Part shown: in pieces, positions 8,177 to 15,501 of the stretch
Layout of the letters: every line of letters starts with the position of its first letter
How positions within the stretch are numbered: position 1 is the first letter of the stretch
From: JADGHE01 sp035716025
GTDB taxonomy: Bacteria > Pseudomonadota > Alphaproteobacteria > Rhizobiales > Xanthobacteraceae
Reading direction: 5' to 3'
Length of the DNA: 64,000 bases
Assembly: GCA_035716025.1 (NCBI GenBank)
Contig: DASTKH010000046.1
Location: 1 to 64,000, forward strand
Position numbers and translations under genes: made by a program
Notes under the pieces: generated by a model
Database searches by the model: none
Told to the model about the DNA's origin: nothing
What the model saw: the letters and a program-made list of their open reading frames with translations, nothing else

Positions 8177-8407
8177 TTAGCGGATGCGCACCGGAACGTC
8201 GCCGCGCGCGATCCCGCAGGCAGGGTGGCCGGCATTGGCGGGATTGGTGCAGTTGACCGCGCGATAGATGCGCGGCTCGGCCACCTGGGTGGCGGTCGGC
8301 TTGGGCGACTTGCCGGTCTGCGCCAGCGCAATGATGACGCCGAGCGCGATCAACGGGAGCGCAAGAAAGCGCGGCGAAAGCAGAAAGCGAGGACCAAGGT
8401 TCAGCAT
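8177..8407 (-). CDS. Small secreted or membrane protein, SPR-LPL type
   Basis: A 76-residue protein with a hydrophobic stretch at residues 14-30 preceded by SPR and a hydrophilic tail with C53 and C64 (VNCTNPANAGHPACG). The N-terminal pattern is shared with the gene at 4778-5023, which also has two cysteines in its tail, suggesting a small family. GGGAG lies about ten bases before the ATG. No function is known. Confidence 0.65.
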   Translation of the reverse strand: MLNLGPRFLLSPRFLALPLIALGVIIALAQTGKSPKPTATQVAEPRIYRAVNCTNPANAGHPACGIARGDVPVRIR

Positions 8408-8690
8408 CGGACGCTCCCGTCTTATCCTGTTCTTGTCCGCGTTTCCTCCTCTTTACAGGATCACGGTTTCCAACCTATTTCGCCGATTGTTTCGCCTGTG
8501 TTTCCGCGCGCCTGCGCAGAGCGAAGGGCCGCGCGACCGACGGCCTGGACGCAGAGCGCTTCCGTCGGGGCGGATCTTGAACCGTCGGGGGCGGCCGCCG
8601 GGGGATGCATTGGGCCCAACTTGCTGCTGTCCGCCCGGCGCCTCTTGCGCTAGCATGATCGTCATGCCGTGCGAACCTGGGAGGGCCGGC

Positions 8691-9566
8691 ATGAGCACCA
8701 CCACGGACAATGCGGTCATCGTCGAGGCCTGGAACACGATTCTGTTCCAGAAGTTCTGCCGCTTCCGCTACGTTCTGACGGACGGCCTGTCCGGTCACAG
8801 CAACGAGCTGTTGCGGCGGCGGCCGTATTCTGCCGGCGCCCGCGTCCTGGATGTGGGCTGCGGCTTCGGGGACACGGCCCGGCTCATCGCCGAACAGGTG
8901 GGTCCCTCAGGCGCGGTGTTCGGCGTCGATTGCGCGCCGAACTTTGTCGATGCGGCCACGCGAGAGGCTGCGGACGCCGGCATCGAACATGCACGCTTCT
9001 TCGTTGCCGACGTGCAGACGGAGTCCCTCCGGGGGCCTTACGATCACGCCTTTTCGCGCTTTGGGACGATGTTCTTCAACTTCCCGGTCGCTGCGCTGCG
9101 CAACATCCGCAGCGCGCTCCGTCCGGGCGGCACGCTGACGATGATCGTCTGGCGCAAGCGCGAAGACAATCCGTGGGTGCACGAAGCCGAGTTGCGCGTG
9201 CGCGACATCGTGCCGGTGGTCTCGCATGAGGAAACCGACCAGGTGCATTGCGGGCCCGGGCCCTTTTCCATGGCGAGCGCCGATCTCGTCAGCGACATGC
9301 TGCGTCTGGCGGGCTACGAACACATCACCTTGGAGCGTTACGACGCGGAGATCTGCATCGGCCGCACGCTCGAAGACGCGATCGAGTTTGCGATGGCGCT
9401 GGGACCGGCCGGCGAGATCATCCGTCTCGCCGGCGAAGAAGGCGAAAAGCGAAAGGGCAGGGTGATCGACGCCTTGCGCGGCGCGCTTGCCGATCATGCC
9501 GGTGCGGACGGCGTGTGGATGACATCGAGCAGCTGGTTTGTGACGGCGTCGAACCCTCTCCACTAA
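8691..9566 (+). CDS. SAM-dependent methyltransferase (class I)
   Basis: A 291-residue Rossmann-fold methyltransferase. Motif I (VLDVGCGFGD) is at residues 52-61, an acidic residue binding the SAM ribose is in VDCAPNF, and the post-I and motif II regions (FFVADVQ; LRPGGTLTMIVW) follow. The C-terminal 100 residues resemble the UbiE/Coq5-like 'methyltransferase type 11' proteins that act on small molecules; the acceptor cannot be told. The open frame extends upstream, but ATG 8691 has GGGAGGG just before it. The gene stands alone. Confidence 0.85.
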   Translation: MSTTTDNAVIVEAWNTILFQKFCRFRYVLTDGLSGHSNELLRRRPYSAGARVLDVGCGFGDTARLIAEQVGPSGAVFGVDCAPNFVDAATREAADAGIEHARFFVADVQTESLRGPYDHAFSRFGTMFFNFPVAALRNIRSALRPGGTLTMIVWRKREDNPWVHEAELRVRDIVPVVSHEETDQVHCGPGPFSMASADLVSDMLRLAGYEHITLERYDAEICIGRTLEDAIEFAMALGPAGEIIRLAGEEGEKRKGRVIDALRGALADHAGADGVWMTSSSWFVTASNPLH

Positions 9567-9686
9567 CTTGCGGCGGTTGGCCGCGCACCTCTTCGATCCG
9601 ACCGGCCGAAACGCTCTCGGAGAGGACCTTGAAACGGCGCGGCCGGGACTCTCCCGAGGGCGCCGATGCGTCCCGGGCAGCGGCGT

Positions 9687-9869
9687 TCACGAGGCGGTAT
9701 GTTCGGGCGCCTGGCCCCCGTCGGACGGCGTTTTCTTGCGCCGATCCGGGGTCATGCGCGCCGGATCGGGTTCGCCCGGCACTCCACGGGGCCCGAGACG
9801 CTCCCGTTGCAGATCGTCTTCGCTCGGTCGGCGGTCGGGATCGCGCGGCGCTTTGTCCTGGCGGGGCAT
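9687..9869 (-). CDS. Small hydrophilic, probably disordered protein (60 residues)
   Basis: A 60-residue, highly charged protein rich in Pro, Asp, Arg and Gly (MPRQDKAPRDPDRRPSEDD at the start), without hydrophobic segments. GAAGGAA lies about eight bases before the ATG at 9867-9869. Similar small disordered proteins with an RPSEDDL phrase occur in Hyphomicrobiales, but I cannot name a family. It is the only candidate gene in the 580-bp gap between the methyltransferase and mntH; the rest of that gap shows only the mntH promoter. Confidence 0.5.
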   Translation of the reverse strand: MPRQDKAPRDPDRRPSEDDLQRERLGPRGVPGEPDPARMTPDRRKKTPSDGGQAPEHTAS

Positions 9870-10078
9870 ATCTTGGTTCCTTCCGTCCGGCGGCCGTTGC
9901 AAACGGACCCGGATTGAACGGCGCGAGCCTCTGCGGTCACGCCGCGCGTCGGTCATCGGGCGTCTCCTTCAGAAAACGCCCCGCCGTCCCGGCCGTTCCG
10001 CCCGCGCGGCCGATCCGTCCTTTCGCTCACAGCGACCCCGGGGGCACGGCCAGAGGCATGCCCGGCGCTCGCCGGTCT

Positions 10079-10113
10079 TTTGCAATTGCAAATCAGTCGC
10101 AACTAGCTATACT
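10079..10113 (+). promoter_or_regulatory. mntH promoter with overlapping palindromic operator
   Basis: A perfect 14-bp palindrome TTTGCAATTGCAAA (10079-10092) contains a -35-like TTGCAA (10086-10091); a TATACT -10-like box (10108-10113) follows at a 16-bp spacing. The ATG of mntH is 36 bp further on. A repressor on the palindrome would block the -35 element. AT-rich palindromes of this type are bound by Fur-family Mur regulators at mntH in rhizobia; a Fur/Mur gene lies at 57009-57443. Binding here is inferred. Confidence 0.6.
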
Positions 10114-10148
10114 GCCGCTTCCTGCACCGAGAGCCGGATCGGACAACC

Positions 10149-11507
10149 ATGGCCGCAGACGCCCCAGCCAACATCGCTGCCGCGCCGGAACAGGATGGTT
10201 GGCGTCGGCCGCGGGGAACGCCCTCGCTCCAGGAGGTGTTCGGCTCGATTCGCACCCGGCCCGAAGGATCGACCCTCCGCAAACTGCTCGCCTTCCTCGG
10301 CCCGGGTTACCTGGTGGCCGTCGGTTACATGGATCCGGGGAACTGGGCGACGTCTCTCGCCGGCGGATCGCGCTTCGGCTATGCGCTGCTGACGGTCGCG
10401 CTGCTCTCGAACATCATGGCGATCATCCTGCAGGCGCTCTGCGCGCGCCTTGGCATCGGGGCGGGCCGCGATCTTGCCCAGGCCTGCCGCGACGCCTTTC
10501 CCCGCCCGGTCGCCTACCCGCTGTGGCTGCTCGCGGAAATCGCCATCTGCGCGACCGACCTTGCGGAAGTGATCGGCACTGCGATCGGCCTCAATCTCCT
10601 GTTCGGCATTCCGCTCGAAATCGGGGTGCTGCTGACCGCGCTCGACGTGTTCCTCATTCTGTGGATGCAGAATCTCGGCTTTCGCTATGTCGAAGCCTTC
10701 GTGGTGACGCTGCTCGGCGTCATCGCGGTGTGCTTCACGCTGCAGATCGCGCTCGCCCATCCCGATTGGGGCGCGGTGATCCGCGGTTTCGCGCCGACCA
10801 CGGATATCGTCACCAACCCCGACATGCTGTACCTCGCGCTCGGAATCCTCGGCGCGACGGTCATGCCCCACAATCTCTACCTGCACTCCGGCGTCGTGCA
10901 GACGCGCCGCTACGGCGAGTCCGTCGAGGAGCGGCGCGAAGCGATCCGCCTCGCGACCCTCGATTCGACGCTGGCGCTGATGTTCGCGCTGCTCATCAAC
11001 GCGTCGATCCTCATCCTCGCGGCCGCGACCTTCCATCGCACCGGCCAGACCGACGTCGCCGAGCTCGATCAGGTGCATTCGTTCCTCGCCCCGCTGCTCG
11101 GCTCCGTCTTCGCGCCGACGCTGTTCGCGATCGCGCTGTTGTGCTGCGGCCTCAACTCGACGGTGACGGCAACGCTCTCCGGCCAGATCGTGATGGAAGG
11201 GTTTCTCGATCTCCGCCTGCCGGCGTGGCTGCGGCGGCTGACGACGCGGGCGATCGCCATCGTGCCGGCGGCGCTCGTCACCGTCTGGTACGGCGAGTCG
11301 GGCACCGCCCGGCTCCTGATCCTCAGTCAGGTGATCTTAAGCTTGCAATTGTCCTTCGCGGTGGTGCCGCTCGTCATGTTCACGGCCGACCGGCGGAAAA
11401 TGGGTCCCTTCGTCGCGCCGCGCTGGCTCACCGCGATCGCGACGGTCGTCGCCGCGATCATCGTCGTCCTCAACGTCAAGCTGCTGATCGATCAGATTTT
11501 CGGCTGA
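10149..11507 (+). CDS. mntH: Nramp-type Mn2+/Fe2+ transporter MntH
   Basis: A 452-residue proton-coupled divalent metal importer of the inner membrane. It has the two Nramp metal-site motifs, D62-P-G-N65 in the first helix and M239-P-H-N242 in the sixth, and about eleven membrane helices from residue 45 to the end. Members import Mn2+ and sometimes Fe2+. The N-terminal 40 residues are cytoplasmic and variable. The promoter carries a palindrome over the -35 box, pointing to metal-dependent repression, likely by the Fur/Mur-type protein encoded at 57009. The next gene is convergent with a 16-nt gap. Confidence 0.93.
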   Translation: MAADAPANIAAAPEQDGWRRPRGTPSLQEVFGSIRTRPEGSTLRKLLAFLGPGYLVAVGYMDPGNWATSLAGGSRFGYALLTVALLSNIMAIILQALCARLGIGAGRDLAQACRDAFPRPVAYPLWLLAEIAICATDLAEVIGTAIGLNLLFGIPLEIGVLLTALDVFLILWMQNLGFRYVEAFVVTLLGVIAVCFTLQIALAHPDWGAVIRGFAPTTDIVTNPDMLYLALGILGATVMPHNLYLHSGVVQTRRYGESVEERREAIRLATLDSTLALMFALLINASILILAAATFHRTGQTDVAELDQVHSFLAPLLGSVFAPTLFAIALLCCGLNSTVTATLSGQIVMEGFLDLRLPAWLRRLTTRAIAIVPAALVTVWYGESGTARLLILSQVILSLQLSFAVVPLVMFTADRRKMGPFVAPRWLTAIATVVAAIIVVLNVKLLIDQIFG

Positions 11508-11523
11508 GCGCGATCGTCCGCTG

Positions 11524-12696
11524 TCACTCCGCGGCGACGCGCTGCGCCCGCGAAGGATAGTCGCGCTTCACCACCACCTTGACGGCGTCCTCGACACGGT
11601 CCTTGGCATAGCGAAGGGCCTCGGGCAGGTCGGCGAGCGCGAAAGTGTGGGTGTGGATCTTCGTCGCGTCGAAGCGCTTCTGCCGCATGAACGCTTCCGC
11701 CCGGTGCGTCGCGCTGCGGCCCTCGCCGCGGATGCCGTAGAGATAGATGTTGTTGCGCACGATGTGCCCGACATCGACCGGCACCACACCCTCGTGCGCG
11801 AAGGCCGCGAGGCAGACCCTGCCGCCGCGATTGACCATGTGCACCGCCTCGTTGACGGCATTGCTCGCGGCCGAGCATTCGACCACGTAGTCGACGCCCT
11901 TGCCGCCGTTGCGCGCCTTCACGGCCGACACGACGTCCGCCTCCCGGCGGATGTTGACGACGTGGTCGGCGCCGAGCTCGCGCCCGATCGCGAGGCGGTT
12001 GTCGCGGGTGCCGGTCAGGATCACGGGCTGCGCGCCGAGGGCCTTGGCAACCGCAACCGCCATCAGGCCGATCGGTCCCGGACCGGTCACGCAGACGCTC
12101 TCGCCGGCGACGAGCCCGCCGAGCTCGGTTAAGGCATACATCGCGGTTCCGGCGGTGACGACCAGCGTCGCCTCCTCGTCGGACATGGAGTCGGCGATCG
12201 CCACCAGCGTGTTGATGTTGTTCACCTGGTACTCGCAGAAGCCGCCGTCGGTGGTGAAGCCGTTGGCGCGGTGACCCTTGTCGCGTTCTCCGTAGTTGAG
12301 GCCGTAGTTGAGGCACGACGTGTACATGCCCTGGCGGCAGCGCTTGCAGTGGCCGCAACCGGCGTGGATTTCGACCGCCACGCGCTGACCGATCGCGAAT
12401 TCGTCGACGCCGGGCCCGAGCGCCACCACGGTGCCCATATATTCGTGGCCGGGCGTCCAGTTCTTGTTGAACGGCAGACCGCCCTCGATCATCGCCGGGG
12501 GGCCGTGCCAGATATTGTCGATGTCCGTCGCGCAGATCGCGACGGCGTCGACCCGCACCAGCACTTCGGCCTTTTTCGGCACCGGCACCGGCTTGTCCGT
12601 AAGCTTGAGTTCGCCCGGATTGCCCAGCACCCAGGCCTTCATGGTCTCGGGAATGGGAAAATCGGCACGCGTCTTGACGCCGGCGGGCAAATCCAT
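11524..12696 (-). CDS. Zinc-dependent medium-chain alcohol/polyol dehydrogenase
   Basis: A 390-residue MDR-family dehydrogenase. The catalytic zinc site is recognisable (C55 in AICATD, H84-E85 in PGHEYMG), as is the structural zinc site with four cysteines (C114, C117, C120, C128). The Rossmann NAD(P) loop VTGPGPIGLMAVAVAKALGA follows near residue 200. The overall form is that of threonine/sorbitol-type dehydrogenases; the substrate is unknown. AAGGGAG precedes the ATG at 12694-12696, which is preferred over the longer open frame that runs into a 21-bp repeat. It is divergent from the DUF2946 gene. Confidence 0.88.
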   Translation of the reverse strand: MDLPAGVKTRADFPIPETMKAWVLGNPGELKLTDKPVPVPKKAEVLVRVDAVAICATDIDNIWHGPPAMIEGGLPFNKNWTPGHEYMGTVVALGPGVDEFAIGQRVAVEIHAGCGHCKRCRQGMYTSCLNYGLNYGERDKGHRANGFTTDGGFCEYQVNNINTLVAIADSMSDEEATLVVTAGTAMYALTELGGLVAGESVCVTGPGPIGLMAVAVAKALGAQPVILTGTRDNRLAIGRELGADHVVNIRREADVVSAVKARNGGKGVDYVVECSAASNAVNEAVHMVNRGGRVCLAAFAHEGVVPVDVGHIVRNNIYLYGIRGEGRSATHRAEAFMRQKRFDATKIHTHTFALADLPEALRYAKDRVEDAVKVVVKRDYPSRAQRVAAE

Positions 12697-12742
12697 GGAC
12701 GGCTCCCTTGATCGGTGGGGAACCTGCCGCCGCCGCACAAAA

Positions 12743-12784
12743 GAGTCAAAGCCTCGATCCCGAGAGTCAAAGCCCCGATCCCGG
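12743..12784. repeat. 21-bp tandem direct repeat, two units
   Basis: GAGTCAAAGCCTCGATCCCG and a second copy with two changes follow each other at a 21-bp period in the region between the divergent alcohol dehydrogenase and DUF2946 genes. It could be a duplicated operator or slippage product. Confidence 0.75.
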
Positions 12785-12835
12785 GCGCCGTTCCGCCCGT
12801 CTTGACCGGGACCGGGCGCCGGGCAATCTGCCCCC

Positions 12836-13213
12836 ATGGTCGCTCAACGTCATAAGCGGGCCTTCGCGCCCGGACCGTTCGCCCGCCTCGTGGGATTTGC
12901 CGCCGTCTATGCGCTGATCCTGCAGATGGTGCTGGCGGGTATCGTGGGCGGCAGCGGTTTCGCGGCCGCGGACGGACTGTGTACCTCGTCCGCGTCCGGT
13001 CCGTCGCATGTTCCGCCGGCGCCGCATGGGCCGGACGGGTGCAGCGCCTGCTGCGCCTGTCTACCGGTTCTCGCGGCGCCGCCGCCGGCCACGGCCGCGT
13101 TCGCGACCTTTCCCGCCGTTTCGCGGGTGGCGATGGGCCAGGGAACGCAGGCGTCGCTCGCGCGGCGACCCGCCACGGCGCACCGGCCGCGCGCGCCGCC
13201 GCTCGCCGGGTGA
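12836..13213 (+). CDS. DUF2946-like small membrane protein with Cys/His cluster
   Basis: A 125-residue protein with one membrane segment (about residues 18-40) and a Cys/His-rich stretch around residues 50-76 (C-x-A-C-C-A-C near the end), the pattern of DUF2946 proteins (PF11162). These often accompany copper genes, and here the next gene is a PCuAC copper chaperone 71 bp on. Roles in copper binding or delivery are inferred from context. No ribosome-binding site precedes the ATG, so the transcript may be leaderless or the start may be wrong. Confidence 0.65.
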   Translation: MVAQRHKRAFAPGPFARLVGFAAVYALILQMVLAGIVGGSGFAAADGLCTSSASGPSHVPPAPHGPDGCSACCACLPVLAAPPPATAAFATFPAVSRVAMGQGTQASLARRPATAHRPRAPPLAG

Positions 13214-13284
13214 CTTCAGCCCTCAGCCTCACCCCGCGTCGGCTGCCCGTGGCCGGCGCGCCTTAAGTCATTCCGGAGAGACGC

Positions 13285-13773
13285 ATGATCCTTTCCACGA
13301 AGCGCGCGCGCGCCCTGCTGGCCGCTGCCGCCCTTTCGCTTCTCGCGGCCCCTGCTCTCGCGCACGAATACAAGCTCGGCCCGCTCGTCGTCACGCATCC
13401 CTGGGCGCGGGCGACCCCCGGCGGCGCCAAGATCGCGGGGGGTTATCTCAAGATCACCAACAACGGCGCGACGGCGGACCGTCTTGTCGGCGGGTCGGTT
13501 GCGGCGGCGGCCGGCTTCGAGATGCATGAAATGAAAATGGAAGAGGGCGTCATGAAGATGCGCGCTCTGCCCAACGGCCTCGAGATCAAACCCGGCGAGA
13601 CCGTCGAGCTCAAGCCCGGCGGGTTCCATCTGATGTTTACCGATCTCAAGCGGCCGTTGAAGGCCGGCGAGATGCTGCCGGGCGAACTGCGCTTCGAGAA
13701 GGCCGGCACGATCGCGGTGGAATACAAGGTCGAACCGCTCGGCGCGCAGAAGCCGGACCGCCACACGCACTGA
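13285..13773 (+). CDS. Periplasmic copper chaperone PCu(A)C
   Basis: A 162-residue periplasmic protein (signal peptide residues 1-26, ending ALAH). The PCu(A)C motif of His and Met ligands is visible: H81 and M83, M92, then H115-L-M117. Family members (PF04314) carry Cu(I) in the periplasm and help load the CuA centre of cytochrome c oxidase. GGAGAG precedes the ATG. It follows the DUF2946 gene in one probable operon and lies in the same neighbourhood as copA and csoR. Confidence 0.92.
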   Translation: MILSTKRARALLAAAALSLLAAPALAHEYKLGPLVVTHPWARATPGGAKIAGGYLKITNNGATADRLVGGSVAAAAGFEMHEMKMEEGVMKMRALPNGLEIKPGETVELKPGGFHLMFTDLKRPLKAGEMLPGELRFEKAGTIAVEYKVEPLGAQKPDRHTH

Positions 13774-13784
13774 CGCAAGCCTCC

Positions 13785-13813
13785 GCCACGGTCCGGCAGC
13801 GCCGGGCCGTGGC
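13785..13813. terminator. Hairpin between convergent genes
   Basis: A 13-bp stem with one G-T pair (13785-13797 with 13801-13813, loop AGC) in the 49-bp gap between the convergent PCuAC and acyl-CoA ligase genes. No T-run follows on either side, so terminator function is only likely from position. Confidence 0.4.
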
Positions 13814-13822
13814 CGCGCCGCA

Positions 13823-15382
13823 TCAGCGGGGCGGCGCCGCAAAGCGCGCGCGCAGCGCCCGGTGCAGAACCTTGCCGGTCGCGGTGCGGGGCATTTCGTC
13901 ATCGGAGATGATCGAGACGGAACGCGGCCGCTTATAGCCGGCGATGCGGTCCCGGCACCAGGCGAGTACCTCCTCCGCGGTCAGATCGACGCCGCCGCGC
14001 GGGATCACGACGGCGTGGACCCGTTCGCCCCAGATTGCGTCGGCAACCCCGATCACCGCGACGTCCTTGACCTTCGGGTGCGTGCCGACGATGCCCTCGA
14101 CCTCCGAGGGATAGACGTTTTCGCCGCCGGAGACGATCATGTTGGTCTTGCGGTCGACGAGATGGATGTAGCCGTCGGCGTCGCGCCGCGCCATGTCGCC
14201 GACCGTGCAATAGTCGCCTCGGAACGCCTCGCGGGTCTTGTCGGGCAGTTTCCAATAACCGTCGAACGTCCACGGATTGCTGGAATAGAGCTCGCCGGGT
14301 GTGCCGTCCGGCACCTCTTCGCCGCGTTCGTCGAGAAGCCGGATCGGTCTCGAGCCGACGCATTCGCGCCCGACCGAGCCGAGCTTGGTGAACTGCTCGT
14401 CGGGGTGCAGCATCGTCACCCACCCGGCTTCCGTCGAGCCGTAGAGCTCGAACAGGCCCGCGTTGGGAAACATCGCCATGATTTCGCGCTTGGTATCCTG
14501 CCGCGCCGGGGCCGAGGAGATCATGAGCTTGCTCACGCGCGCGACGTCGTGCGCGGCGCGCACCTTGGCGGGCAGGTTCAGCATCATGATGTACTGGGTC
14601 GGAACCAGGGAGGTGAAGGTCGTGCCCCCGTTCGCCAGCGTCGCAAGGCAATGTTCGGGGTCGAAGCTGCGGCGGCTGTAGACGCAGCAGGGCGCGCCGC
14701 CGGCTGCGAAGGCGCCGAAAAAGAACAGCGAATTCGCGTGGCAGAGCGGCATCACGAGCAGCGCGGAGTCCTGACGCGTGAGCTGCAACTCCACCTGCGT
14801 GACGAAGGAGAGAAGCGCACTTCCGGTGTGGCTGCGGATCGCCCCTTTGGGGCGACCGGTCGTGCCGGAGGTGTACATCAGCGTCCAGGGATCGTGCGGG
14901 CCGACGGCGACATCCGGTTCTTCGTCGCGCGCGGCCTCAATCAGCGCTTCATAGTCGCGATAGCCGGCGGGCGCGGGAGCGCGGCCGAAATGGATGTAGC
15001 AATCGGCGGGAACCGGCAGGTCGCGCCGGATCTCTTCGATCACACCGGCAAGGGCATCCTGCACGATCAGTCCGGACGCCTCACAGTTCTCGACGATGAA
15101 GCGGATTTCCGGCGCGACAAGGCGGAAATTGATCGGCACCGCGATGAGACCGGTCTTGGCGGTGGCGGCATAGATTTCGAGCCACTCGATGCAGTTGTAG
15201 GCGAGCACCGCGATGCGGTCGCCCTTGGAGAGCCCAAGGCCGCGCAGCGCGTTGGCAAGCCGGCAGGCGCGCCGGTTCCATTCGCGAAAGCTCATCTGCC
15301 GGTCGAGATCGCGTGCGCCGACCGTGTCGGGGTCGAGACGGGCGTGGCGCGCGAGCAGCGCGCCGATGTTCAGCGGACCCAT
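13823..15382 (-). CDS. AMP-dependent acyl-CoA synthetase/ligase
   Basis: A 519-residue adenylate-forming enzyme that activates a carboxylic acid with ATP and transfers it to CoA. The P-loop-like YTSGTTGRPKGAI (about residue 170), the ELYGSTEAGW motif (about 313) and the C-terminal lysine motif PRTATGKVLHR are intact. The substrate (fatty, aromatic or other acid) is not evident. It lies 119 bp after copA on the same strand but has no link to copper by function. No good ribosome-binding site precedes the ATG. Confidence 0.9.
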   Translation of the reverse strand: MGPLNIGALLARHARLDPDTVGARDLDRQMSFREWNRRACRLANALRGLGLSKGDRIAVLAYNCIEWLEIYAATAKTGLIAVPINFRLVAPEIRFIVENCEASGLIVQDALAGVIEEIRRDLPVPADCYIHFGRAPAPAGYRDYEALIEAARDEEPDVAVGPHDPWTLMYTSGTTGRPKGAIRSHTGSALLSFVTQVELQLTRQDSALLVMPLCHANSLFFFGAFAAGGAPCCVYSRRSFDPEHCLATLANGGTTFTSLVPTQYIMMLNLPAKVRAAHDVARVSKLMISSAPARQDTKREIMAMFPNAGLFELYGSTEAGWVTMLHPDEQFTKLGSVGRECVGSRPIRLLDERGEEVPDGTPGELYSSNPWTFDGYWKLPDKTREAFRGDYCTVGDMARRDADGYIHLVDRKTNMIVSGGENVYPSEVEGIVGTHPKVKDVAVIGVADAIWGERVHAVVIPRGGVDLTAEEVLAWCRDRIAGYKRPRSVSIISDDEMPRTATGKVLHRALRARFAAPPR

Positions 15383-15501
15383 TGCAGGCCACGTGTGCAG
15401 AAAGAGGGGGAGGCCCCGGCGCGGTCAGCCTGCCTCGGGGCTGCCGGGGGATCAAGCCGCTCGCGCGGCTTCAGGCCGGCGGTCGTCCGGCGGTTCGGCA
15501 G

